Positions 17,518 through 25,255 of a stretch of 64,000 nucleotides of DNA are shown one piece after another. Each line of letters starts with the position of its first letter. Within the stretch, counting starts at the first letter, position 1. Under the pieces are notes generated by a model. That model was not told where the DNA came from. It did no database searches and saw only the letters and a program-made list of their open reading frames with translations. The DNA is from Oscillospiraceae bacterium (GTDB taxonomy: Bacteria > Bacillota > Clostridia > Oscillospirales > Acutalibacteraceae): contig SVPZ01000003.1 of the NCBI GenBank assembly GCA_015065605.1, forward strand, positions 1-64,000. Reading direction: 5' to 3'. The translations under genes were made by a program, and so were the position numbers.

Positions 17518-17919
17518 TTATACAGGATCGGTCCACACACCCGGATCATCATAATCAATACCTGAAGAACTTGATTCCTCAGACGAACCAGATGATTCAG
17601 AGGAGCTGGACGGTTCAGACGAATTTGACGGTTTGGATGAACTTGACGGTTCGGATGAGCTTGACTCCTCAGACGAACTTCCTGAACTTTCGGACGAACC
17701 AAAAATATCGTTAATATCAAGATGAGCGTCATCGCTATTGTTACCATTATCCGTAGAACCCGTAACTATTGAAGAAACACCATTACTTCCGGATACATTA
17801 TCCGAACCGGAATCAGCAGGCTCTTTATTCCCTTTACATGCAACTAAAGTAAAAATAAGAAATAATGAAAGAACAAACGTGAGAATTATTTTAAAAATAT
17901 AATGCACAACATCACCCAT
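17518..17919 (-). CDS. Small Ser-rich lipoprotein at the head of the transporter operon
   Basis: This 133-residue protein has a hydrophobic signal ending in a lipobox, L-V-A-C, so it should be a lipid-anchored surface protein. After the Cys, more than half of the chain is low-complexity Ser/Glu/Gly/Pro sequence (from about residue 70, runs of S-S-S-E and S-E-P-S-S-S-S), ending in a short D-Y-D-D-P-G-V-W tail. The frame opens at an ATG at 17919, but a GTG at 17907 behind GGGTGA gives a more normal signal length. It is 64 bases upstream of the solute-binding gene. No family was recognised. It may be a cell-wall spacer or a stalk for the importer. Confidence 0.6.
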   Translation of the reverse strand: MGDVVHYIFKIILTFVLSLFLIFTLVACKGNKEPADSGSDNVSGSNGVSSIVTGSTDNGNNSDDAHLDINDIFGSSESSGSSSEESSSSEPSSSSKPSNSSEPSSSSESSGSSEESSSSGIDYDDPGVWTDPV

Positions 17920-18278
17920 TTAATAAAAATGTCAACAAATCAGGCAATTAATTGTCGATTTTAACGAAAAAAATCGCAAAAAGGCAAAAATAACCCAATA
18001 ATGCAGAATAGTTCTTATATAGAATACTATGTTTTGAATAATAATTCTACAAATATATACTGAATTTTATAAACTATCTTACGAATTTTAAACTTTAATT
18101 TGTAGCATTTGTGAAATTAATTGACATTTTAATAAACGAATAGTATAATTTTAATGGAATTTGATGTAAATATTGCACAATAGCAACGCAAAAATAACCA
18201 AAACCCATACGTTGCGAATCATAAAATATATTAAAATTCGAATTTCTATACAATATTTTTGAAATATCAGGAGTTTTT
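17920..18278. promoter_or_regulatory. Divergent regulatory region between the transporter operon and the AraC gene
   Basis: A 359-base AT-rich gap. On the plus strand it holds a consensus promoter (separate entry). On the minus strand a weak promoter candidate, TTGTAG-17-TAGTAT, lies near 18020-18048. A 7-bp stem CGATTTT/AAAATCG (17956-17976) is nearer the lipoprotein gene. A GCAACG/CGTTGC inverted pair (about 18183-18216) lies in the AraC leader. No open reading frame or known riboswitch is visible. Confidence 0.5.
18121..18149 (+). promoter_or_regulatory. Consensus sigma-A promoter for the AraC-ligA pair
   Basis: TTGACA, a 17-bp spacer and TATAAT match the housekeeping consensus at every position. 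The gene starts at 18279, leaving a leader of about 120 bases. Confidence 0.85.
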
Positions 18279-19187
18279 ATGTATTCATTTAAAGTTATTG
18301 ATGAATTTATTTACAACAAAAATAAAGACGTCGCAATAAAACTTGTTAGTAAATCGGTTTTTTCAGGCGACAATATATATAATGTAAGTAAGTTCCCCTA
18401 TTTTGAAGTTTGGATACTGCAGTCTCAATACTGTAACGTAACAATTGCAAATACCGTTTACGAACTTTATAAAGGCGATGTTTTAGTTTTCTCTGAAAAC
18501 GATACAAAAGATATTGCCGCATCAGATAATAACGCTGTTTTTTTGAGTTTACAAATCGATGCTTCGGCTTTTAATGAAATACTTCCTATTAACGCTTTGT
18601 TCGATGAAAAAAATTTCTTTAAAAGTCACTCCAGACATTTTAAAAATAAAATCGCTTCAGTAAATCCTACCGCAAAAATCATTAATGAGAATATTTATAA
18701 AATGATAGAAGCGTTTTCGGTAAAACGTCAAGGCTACGAAGTTGAAGTTCTTCAGTTAAGCCTCAATATTCTGCTAACAATTGCTCGTGAAACCAATTAT
18801 CATACAAGCAGCGAAAAATTCAATTCTGCCGACGTTTTTTCAAAAACACATAAATCATTAAAAAAGGCTATTGATTATATTGACTCTCATCTTGGCGAAG
18901 AATTATCGCTGGAAAAAATTTCTTCAATTGCAGAACTTAGTCCCAATTATTTTTCGAATATATTCCGCGAACAAACGGGCGTTAAATTATGGGATTACAT
19001 AGGTGAGAAACGTATAATAATGGCAACACAGTTACTTATTGAGTATCCTAACGACTCAATTATATCTATTGCATTAAAATGTGGCTTCAACAACTGTCCC
19101 AATTTCAACAAAGCGTTCAAAAAATTTACTGGACAAACCCCAAAGAAATATAAAACTTCAATGTTAAGGCAGGAAGAAAACTTATGA
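18279..19187 (+). CDS. AraC-family transcriptional regulator (transporter-linked)
   Basis: A 302-residue regulator with an N-terminal cupin-like sensor (about residues 1-150) and a C-terminal AraC pair of HTH motifs (about 200-300). The L-E-K-I-S-S-I-A-E-L first helix and the G-F-N-N-C-P-N-F-N-K-A-F-K-K second motif lead to T-P-K-K-Y-K near the end, the classic AraC signature. It is divergent from the eight-gene transporter operon, the usual position of a local sugar regulator. ATG at 18279 follows AGGAG. Its stop overlaps the ligA start by 4 bases (ATGA), which couples a sugar regulator to a DNA ligase. Confidence 0.88.
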   Translation: MYSFKVIDEFIYNKNKDVAIKLVSKSVFSGDNIYNVSKFPYFEVWILQSQYCNVTIANTVYELYKGDVLVFSENDTKDIAASDNNAVFLSLQIDASAFNEILPINALFDEKNFFKSHSRHFKNKIASVNPTAKIINENIYKMIEAFSVKRQGYEVEVLQLSLNILLTIARETNYHTSSEKFNSADVFSKTHKSLKKAIDYIDSHLGEELSLEKISSIAELSPNYFSNIFREQTGVKLWDYIGEKRIIMATQLLIEYPNDSIISIALKCGFNNCPNFNKAFKKFTGQTPKKYKTSMLRQEENL

Positions 19188-21172
19188 TAAGTGAAGAAAA
19201 ATCAAAGCGCATAAGATATTTGGTAGAATACTTAAATAAATGCTCGGACGAATATTATAATAAGAACTCCCCTTCTATTTCCGATGCTCAGTATGATGCC
19301 CTTTTTGATGAACTTGCTGCTTTGGAAAAAGAAACAGGCATAATCCTCGCATCATCTCCTACCCAAAAAGTAGGCGCTGAAGTTTTAAGCGATCTCCCAA
19401 AAGTTATTCACAACATTCCTTTATTAAGTCTAGCAAAAACAAAATCTGCAGACGATATTAAAGATATGCTAAATAAGAACGACGGTTATCTGGCCCTCAA
19501 AATAGATGGATTAACCGTTGAACTTTTATTTGAAAACGGCATTTTGACCGAAGCTTCTACACGCGGAGACGGAACAGAAGGCGAACTGATTACTCATAAC
19601 GCAAGAGTTTTCAAGGACATTCCACGCGCCATACCGTTTAAAGAAAAACTAAGAATCACCGGTGAAGCTTATATTGATATCGAAACGTTTAATTCCATTA
19701 ACGAAAAAATAGAAAATGACGAAGATAAATATTCAACTCCTCGTAATTTAGCGGCAGGCTCGGTTCGTCAGTTAGACTCATCCATTTGCAAAGAACGCGA
19801 AGTATGCTTTATGCCTTTTAACGTTTTAGAGGGTATGGAAAACGTAACGTCAAGAACCGAAAGGCTCGACCTTCTTTCATCATATGGATTTTCTCGTATT
19901 CCATCTTTCAATTTAAAAATAAGCGATACAACGGAAATTATAGAAGAGAACATTAAAAAATTAAAAGAAACTGCATTAAATAAATCGTTACCTATCGATG
20001 GTATCGTATTCTTTTATAATGACGCCGTTTATTCTGCAACCCTTGGCAGAACTGCTCACCACTTCCGCGATGGTATCGCTTATAAATTTGGTGACCCTCA
20101 TTTTAAAACTGTTCTTAATAAGATTGAATGGAATATTTCCAGAACGGGACAGTTAACACCCGTCGCTATATTCGACCCTGTTGAAATCGATAATACCATT
20201 GTTGAACGTGCTTCACTTCACAATATGACTTTTATTAAAGATTTAAAATTGAAAAAAAGCGATTCTATTATGGTTTCAAAACGCAATATGATTATACCTC
20301 ACGTCGAAGAAAACCTGAGCATTGATAAAGAGTGCGAATATATTCTCGACTTCCCTGCCCTTTGTCCCGTTTGCAATCAAAGTACTCAAATACAAACCAA
20401 CGAAAACGGTGATAGGATTATCGAAGTACTTTATTGCAAAAATCCTAACTGTGCAGGTAAGAACATCAAAAAGTTTACACACTTTGTTAGCAAACAAGCA
20501 TTAAACATCGACGGTCTTTCCGAACAAACCGTTGAAAAGTTTATTAAAAACGGTTGGCTCACCGCTGTCAGCGATATTTTCTTATTAAGCAATTATAAAG
20601 ATGATATAATATCGCTTGATGGTTTTGGCGAAAAATCATATAATAATTTAATTGCCGCTATTGAAAATGCCAAAAATACTTCCCTTTCCAATTTACTTGT
20701 AGCAATGAATATTGATTTGATTGGAAAAAGCGGCGCAAAGCTTATTGAAGATTATTTCGGAGGAGATGCTGAAAAGTTACTGGGCGAAATTGATAACGGC
20801 TTCGATTTCACTGCAATTGAAGGTTTTGGCGAAATAATGAGTAAGAGTATTATCGACTGGTTTAATAACACAGATAATCGCAACGAATTTTTAAACGTTC
20901 TCTCATACCTCACTCTTAAGAAACCCGAAAATAAAACAAATACCGAATCAATTTTCTTTGGAAAACGAATAGTTATAACAGGAACGTTTGAGAGTTTCAC
21001 AAGAGATGAACTCAGTGAAAAACTGACAAATCTTGGCGCAAAAGTTTCGGGTTCGGTATCCGGCAAAACCGACTTCCTGCTATGTGGCGAAAGCGCAGGC
21101 AGTAAACTAGATAAAGCAAAAGCATTATCGGTAACTATATTAAATGAAGATGAAATTCTAAAACAATTATAA
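19184..21172 (+). CDS. ligA: NAD-dependent DNA ligase
   Basis: LigA seals nicks in DNA using NAD+. Its domains are in the normal order over 662 residues. Domain Ia has Y-Y-N...P-S-I-S-D-A-Q-Y-D (about 24-38). The adenylation core has the catalytic K-I-D-G at 106-109 and T-R-G-D-G-T-E-G downstream. An OB fold follows, then a four-Cys zinc finger (C-P-V-C and C-K-N-P-N-C), helix-hairpin-helix repeats and a C-terminal BRCT domain. All key residues are present, so it should be active. The start overlaps the AraC stop by 4 bases. Whether it is the sole ligase or a second copy cannot be told from this window. Confidence 0.93.
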   Translation: MISEEKSKRIRYLVEYLNKCSDEYYNKNSPSISDAQYDALFDELAALEKETGIILASSPTQKVGAEVLSDLPKVIHNIPLLSLAKTKSADDIKDMLNKNDGYLALKIDGLTVELLFENGILTEASTRGDGTEGELITHNARVFKDIPRAIPFKEKLRITGEAYIDIETFNSINEKIENDEDKYSTPRNLAAGSVRQLDSSICKEREVCFMPFNVLEGMENVTSRTERLDLLSSYGFSRIPSFNLKISDTTEIIEENIKKLKETALNKSLPIDGIVFFYNDAVYSATLGRTAHHFRDGIAYKFGDPHFKTVLNKIEWNISRTGQLTPVAIFDPVEIDNTIVERASLHNMTFIKDLKLKKSDSIMVSKRNMIIPHVEENLSIDKECEYILDFPALCPVCNQSTQIQTNENGDRIIEVLYCKNPNCAGKNIKKFTHFVSKQALNIDGLSEQTVEKFIKNGWLTAVSDIFLLSNYKDDIISLDGFGEKSYNNLIAAIENAKNTSLSNLLVAMNIDLIGKSGAKLIEDYFGGDAEKLLGEIDNGFDFTAIEGFGEIMSKSIIDWFNNTDNRNEFLNVLSYLTLKKPENKTNTESIFFGKRIVITGTFESFTRDELSEKLTNLGAKVSGSVSGKTDFLLCGESAGSKLDKAKALSVTILNEDEILKQL

Positions 21173-21183
21173 CCATTATATGC

Positions 21184-21217
21184 AAAAAAGAACTTGGGAA
21201 ACCCAAGTTCTTTTTTT
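21184..21217. terminator. Bidirectional terminator between ligA and the LRR protein gene
   Basis: A 15-bp stem (21184-21198 with 21202-21216) with an AAA loop lies between convergent stop codons. T runs are present in both directions. Confidence 0.9.
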
Positions 21218-21221
21218 ATAA

Positions 21222-23822
21222 CTATTCAATTCCTGCAAGTTTAAGTTTTAGAGAAGCAAGGTCTGTGGTGTCAACATTGCCATCTCCGTTAAGATCTGCG
21301 CCTAATTTACCCGTATCGGATAAATCGCTGATAGCGGCAAGGAACAACTTAAGACTTGCAAGGTCTGTGGTGTCAACGTTATAGTCACCGTTACAGTCAC
21401 CAATAACATACTTTTTGTCACCGCATACAGTGCATATATTATAACTGTCGAAATTATGCTCAGCGCTTCCTATACAGGAATTATAGTACCAGGTAGCACC
21501 TGTCAACTTGGAATTAGATGAACCTATTGTTATATTCTTTCTATCATTTTCATTTCCACGATAATATACGGTTTTTAGGGAGTCGCAATATTCAAATGCC
21601 CTACTTCCAATACTTGTTACACTACTTCCTATGGTTACTGATGTAAGGGAGGTGCAATTAGAAAATGCCCTATATCCAATACTTGTTACCGTATCAGGAA
21701 TAACTAAATTTGTTACAAGTTCATCGTTTAAGTATAATTTTTCAGCATAATTTAATGGGTTGGCGGAATAATCCTCAAAATCAATATTACACCAAGCGGC
21801 TATATCTGTAATATTTACTTTGGTAAGGGAGGTGCAATATGCAAATGCATAATATCCAATACTTGTTACACTATTTCCTATGGTTACTGAAGTAAGGGAG
21901 GTGCAATCTTCAAATGCATACTTTCCGATACTTGTTACACTATCACCTATGGTTACTGATTTAAGGGAGGTGCAATCACGAAATGCAGAACTTCCAATAC
22001 TTGTTACACTATCGGGTATGGTTACTGAAGTAAGGGAGGTGCAATAATAAAATGCACCACTTCCAATACTTGTTACACTATCACCTATGGTTACTGATGT
22101 AAGGGAGTCGCAATATTTAAATGCATAATCTTCAATACTTGTTACACTATTTCCTATGGTTACTGAGGTAAGGGAGTCGCAATTATAAAATGTATAACTT
22201 CCAATACTTGTTACTGTATCAGGAATAACTAAATTTGTTACAAGTTCATCGTTTAAGTATAATTTTTTAGCATAATTTAATGGGCTAGCGTAATAATCCT
22301 CAAAATCAATATTACACCAAGCGGCTATATCTGTAATATTTACTTTGGTAAGGGAGGTGCAATATTCAAATGCAGAATCTTCAATACTTGTTACACTATT
22401 TCCTATGGTTACTGAAGTAAGGGAGTCGCAATCATAAAATGCAGCATATCCAATACTTGTTACACTATTTCCTATGGTTACTGAAGTAAGGGAGGTGCAT
22501 TTATAAAATGCATACGCTCCAATACTTGTTACACTATCGGGTATGGTGTAATTTTCATTTGTTTTACCTGCAGGATAACAAACAAGTTCAGTTTTACCTT
22601 TATTAAATAAAACTCCATCAACCGAAGAATAGTTTTGATTATTTTCAGAAACTTCTATTGAGGTAAGGGATCTACAACAAGAAAATGCAAAATTTCCAAT
22701 ACTTGTTACACTATCACCTATTCTGACTGAGGTAAGGGAGTCGCAAGAAAAAAATGCATAATCTCCAATACTTGTTACACTATCACCTATTCTGACTGAG
22801 GTAAGGGAGTCGCAATATTCAAATGCCCTACTTCTAATACTTGTTACACTATCGGGTATGGTTACTGATGTAAGGGAGGTGCAAGAATAAAATGCATACT
22901 CTCCAATACTTGTTACCGTATCAGGAATAACTAAATTTATTACAAGCTCATCGTTTAAGTATAATTTTCCAACATAATTTAATGGGTTAGCGTAATAATC
23001 CTCAAAATCAATATTACACCAAGCGGCTATATCTGTAATATTTACTTTGGTAAGGGATTCGCAAGAAGAAAATGCATAACTTCCAATACTTGTTACACTA
23101 TCGGGTATGGTTACTGATGTAAGGGAGTCACAACCATTAAATGCATAACTTCCAATACTTGTTACACTATCACCTATGGTTACTGAAGTAAGGGAGGTGC
23201 AATCTCTAAATGCATAACTTCCAATACTTGTTACACTATTTCCTATGGTTACTGATGTAAGGGAGTCGCAATCATCAAATGCAGAATTTCCAATACTTGT
23301 TACACTATCTGGTATGGTTACTGATGTAAGGGAGTCGCATTCATAAAATGCAGAATATCCAATACTTGTTACCGTATCAGGAATAACTAAATTTGTTACA
23401 AGTTCATCGTTTAAGTATAATTTTTTAGCATAACGTAATGGGTTGGCGTAATAATTCCCAAAATCAATATTACACCAAGCGGCTATATCTGTAATATTTA
23501 CTTTGGTAAGGGAGTTGCAAGCATCAAATGCATAACTTGCAATACTTGTTACACTATTAGGTATGGTTACTGAAGTAAGGGATTCGCAACAATAAAATGC
23601 ATTATTTCCAATACTTGTTACAGGTTTACCGTTATACGTAGAGGGTATTGAAAGTGAACCGCTTGCTGATGTATTGCAATCATATACTGAATAACTTGCT
23701 CCATCAGAATTCAACTCAAACGTCAAATCACTTGTGCTTGCAGCAAAAACATTAACGGCAGACAACGGTATTGCCGCTAAAAATATTGATAAAGTCAGGA
23801 TAATTGCTAATATCTTTTTCAT
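21222..23822 (-). CDS. Secreted BspA-like leucine-rich repeat protein with C-terminal type I dockerin
   Basis: An 866-residue secreted protein. A signal peptide (1-28) is followed by about 22 BspA/LRR_5-type repeats built on V-T-S-I-G-x-x-A-F-x-x-C-x-S-L. Four of the intervals carry a longer module with D-I-A-A-W-C-N-I-D-F. A small Cys pair (C-T-V-C-G) precedes a type I dockerin at about 805-866 with two calcium loops: D-C-N-G-D-Y-N-V-D-T-T-D and D-L-N-G-D-G-N-V-D-T-T-D. Dockerins bind cohesins on scaffoldins, so it may be attached to a cellulosome-like complex on the surface (family knowledge). LRR ligands vary; a role in adhesion is inference. It has its own promoter at 23871-23899. Confidence 0.9.
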   Translation of the reverse strand: MKKILAIILTLSIFLAAIPLSAVNVFAASTSDLTFELNSDGASYSVYDCNTSASGSLSIPSTYNGKPVTSIGNNAFYCCESLTSVTIPNSVTSIASYAFDACNSLTKVNITDIAAWCNIDFGNYYANPLRYAKKLYLNDELVTNLVIPDTVTSIGYSAFYECDSLTSVTIPDSVTSIGNSAFDDCDSLTSVTIGNSVTSIGSYAFRDCTSLTSVTIGDSVTSIGSYAFNGCDSLTSVTIPDSVTSIGSYAFSSCESLTKVNITDIAAWCNIDFEDYYANPLNYVGKLYLNDELVINLVIPDTVTSIGEYAFYSCTSLTSVTIPDSVTSIRSRAFEYCDSLTSVRIGDSVTSIGDYAFFSCDSLTSVRIGDSVTSIGNFAFSCCRSLTSIEVSENNQNYSSVDGVLFNKGKTELVCYPAGKTNENYTIPDSVTSIGAYAFYKCTSLTSVTIGNSVTSIGYAAFYDCDSLTSVTIGNSVTSIEDSAFEYCTSLTKVNITDIAAWCNIDFEDYYASPLNYAKKLYLNDELVTNLVIPDTVTSIGSYTFYNCDSLTSVTIGNSVTSIEDYAFKYCDSLTSVTIGDSVTSIGSGAFYYCTSLTSVTIPDSVTSIGSSAFRDCTSLKSVTIGDSVTSIGKYAFEDCTSLTSVTIGNSVTSIGYYAFAYCTSLTKVNITDIAAWCNIDFEDYSANPLNYAEKLYLNDELVTNLVIPDTVTSIGYRAFSNCTSLTSVTIGSSVTSIGSRAFEYCDSLKTVYYRGNENDRKNITIGSSNSKLTGATWYYNSCIGSAEHNFDSYNICTVCGDKKYVIGDCNGDYNVDTTDLASLKLFLAAISDLSDTGKLGADLNGDGNVDTTDLASLKLKLAGIE
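21590..23640 (-). repeat. Tandem LRR-coding DNA repeats with conserved framework and variable codons
   Basis: About 22 units of roughly 69 bases. The framework (coding V-T-S-I-G and S-L-T-S-V-T) is nearly identical at the base level, while two codon pairs per unit differ almost every time. Longer modules of about 140 bases (starting near 21686, 22210, 22912 and 23368) are also near-identical. The array suits recombination between units. Confidence 0.9.
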
Positions 23823-23859
23823 TTGTATCAGTTTCCTTTTAAGGATATCGTTTTGTAAA

Positions 23860-23875
23860 ATACTGTAAACAGTAT
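23860..23875. promoter_or_regulatory. Palindromic operator candidate on the LRR gene promoter
   Basis: A perfect 7-bp inverted repeat (ATACTGT, 2 bases, ACAGTAT) overlaps the -10 box of the promoter at 23871-23899, a typical place for a repressor site. Confidence 0.45.
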
Positions 23876-23899
23876 AAAACTTTTACAAATAAAAGTCAA
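23871..23899 (-). promoter_or_regulatory. Sigma-A promoter of the LRR-dockerin gene
   Basis: On the minus strand: TTGACT, 17-bp spacer, TATACT. The start codon is at 23822, giving a leader of about 40 bases. Confidence 0.65.
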
Positions 23900-23943
23900 C
23901 TATGCGCACAGCATAAAAAACAGTAATACGGGATGTCGAGAAT

Positions 23944-23978
23944 AGGATCTAGGGTCTAGGATTTAGGAGCTAGGGGCT
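23944..23978. repeat. Five tandem heptanucleotide repeats
   Basis: Five 7-base units in a row, all of the form AGG-N-N-(C/T)-T (AGGATCT, AGGGTCT, AGGATTT, AGGAGCT, AGGGGCT). The unit is imperfect but the 7-base phase is strict. Confidence 0.75.
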
Positions 23979-24210
23979 ACACCTCATCCACCGCATACGC
24001 GGTCCCCCTTCCCCTCCACACAAAGAGGAAGGCTTTTTGTAAATCTTTACGGGAAATCATTGTGCAAAATTGCGGGATGTCGGCATCCGCCATCCCCTAC
24101 GAATTACAAATAAATCTCTATGGGAACACCTTTGGGCAAACGTCCTCGGTTGCCCGAAAAAACATAATAATTTTTAAATCATAACCACCCGTCAAATGCA
24201 GTAGAAAAAC

Positions 24211-24236
24211 AAAATGCAGACAAGCGTCTGCATTTT
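24211..24236 (-). terminator. Terminator of the hom-lysC-asd operon
   Basis: An 11-bp stem (24211-24221 with 24226-24236) with an AAGC loop gives a U-rich tail on the minus strand, starting 7 bases after the asd stop codon. Confidence 0.85.
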
Positions 24237-24242
24237 TGAAAG

Positions 24243-25244
24243 TTATTTAATAAGAAGTTCTGCAATCTGAATTGCGTTGGTTGCAGCGCCTTTTCTAACC
24301 TGATCGCCGCAGCACCAGATATTAAGACCGTTTTCGTCGGTAAGGTCGGGACGAATACGTCCTACGAACACTATATCCTGATCGCTTGTTTCAAGAGGCA
24401 TAGGATAAATTTCGTTTTCCATATCTTCAACGTATCTACAACCGGGAGCATTAGCGATAAGTTCTTTTGCCTTTTCTACACTAATGGGTTCTTCGGTACG
24501 AACAAGAACTGAAATGGAGTGAGAACGAAGAACGGGAACACGAATACAGGTACAACTAACCTTAAGCTCGGGAAGGTGCATAATCTTTTGACCTTCGTTT
24601 TGCATCTTCATTTCCTCAGAGGTATAGCCTTCAGTAGATACACCGCCGATTTTAGGAATTACGTTATAAGCAATTTGATGAGCAAACACGTTATGTTCAA
24701 CCTCTTCACCCTTCATAATCGCTTCGGTCTGATTAAGAAGTTCAACGGGACCGCCTGCGCCAGCACCGGAAACAGCCTGATAGGTAGAAGCTATCATACT
24801 CTTGATTTTACTTGCTTTATTAAGAGCGTTAACAGCAGTTAAAGTAATTATAGTTGAACAGTTAGGATTAGAGATAATACCATTATGTTTTTTAACGTCT
24901 TCGGGGTTGATTTCGGGAACCACAAGCGGAACGTCATCGCACATACGAAAAGCGCTTGAGTTATCAACAAAAACAGCACCTGCAGCCTTTATATGAGGAG
25001 CAAGTTCTTTAGCAAGAGCATTACTTGCGGCACCAAGAACGATATCTACTCCGCCAAAAGAATCTTTAGTTGCTTCTTCTACTTTATAGATATTACCTTT
25101 AAATTCAATTTCTTTACCAACGCTTCTTGCGCTAGCCAACAATTTAAGGTTGCCTACAGGGAAATCTCTTTCAGCTAAAACCTTTAACATTTCACGTCCA
25201 ACGGCACCTGTTGCACCGAGTATTGCTAAATTATACTTTTTCAT
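24243..25244 (-). CDS. asd: Aspartate-semialdehyde dehydrogenase
   Basis: Asd reduces aspartyl phosphate to aspartate semialdehyde with NADPH, the branch point for lysine, threonine, methionine and dipicolinate. The 333-residue protein has an N-terminal G-A-T-G-A-V-G nucleotide loop (residues 9-15) and the catalytic Cys in S-N-P-N-C-S-T near residue 130. A later H-x-x-S-I-S segment near 245 is consistent with the catalytic His region. Length is normal. It is the last gene of hom-lysC-asd, 11 bases after lysC, behind AAGGAG. No dapA follows; a strong terminator does. Confidence 0.95.
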   Translation of the reverse strand: MKKYNLAILGATGAVGREMLKVLAERDFPVGNLKLLASARSVGKEIEFKGNIYKVEEATKDSFGGVDIVLGAASNALAKELAPHIKAAGAVFVDNSSAFRMCDDVPLVVPEINPEDVKKHNGIISNPNCSTIITLTAVNALNKASKIKSMIASTYQAVSGAGAGGPVELLNQTEAIMKGEEVEHNVFAHQIAYNVIPKIGGVSTEGYTSEEMKMQNEGQKIMHLPELKVSCTCIRVPVLRSHSISVLVRTEEPISVEKAKELIANAPGCRYVEDMENEIYPMPLETSDQDIVFVGRIRPDLTDENGLNIWCCGDQVRKGAATNAIQIAELLIK

Positions 25245-25255
25245 AAAAATTCTCC

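Larger units (their letters stand above)
23823..24242. other. 420-base intergenic region with degraded repeat-like sequence
   Basis: No gene is seen. After the LRR promoter (to about 23900) the sequence becomes GC-richer and patchy. It holds CGGGATGTCG twice (near 23930 and 24073), five heptad repeats (23944-23978), and small hairpins ACCGC/GCGGT (about 23989-24002), GGATG/CATCC (about 24075) and GGGCAA/TTGCCC (about 24137). The style differs from the surrounding genes and recalls dispersed intergenic repeats of gut Clostridia. It ends at the asd terminator. Confidence 0.5.

Noticed and set aside
17484..17747. Alternative minus-strand frame rich in Arg, Asn and Pro
   Set aside because: It is a shadow of the Ser-rich lipoprotein gene. 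It has no ribosome binding site and no signal, and its make-up follows from the repeated codons.
21590..23640. CRISPR array or diversity-generating retroelement target
   Set aside because: The repeats are in frame inside a secreted protein gene with no cas genes. No reverse transcriptase or template repeat is in the window, and changes are not limited to adenines.
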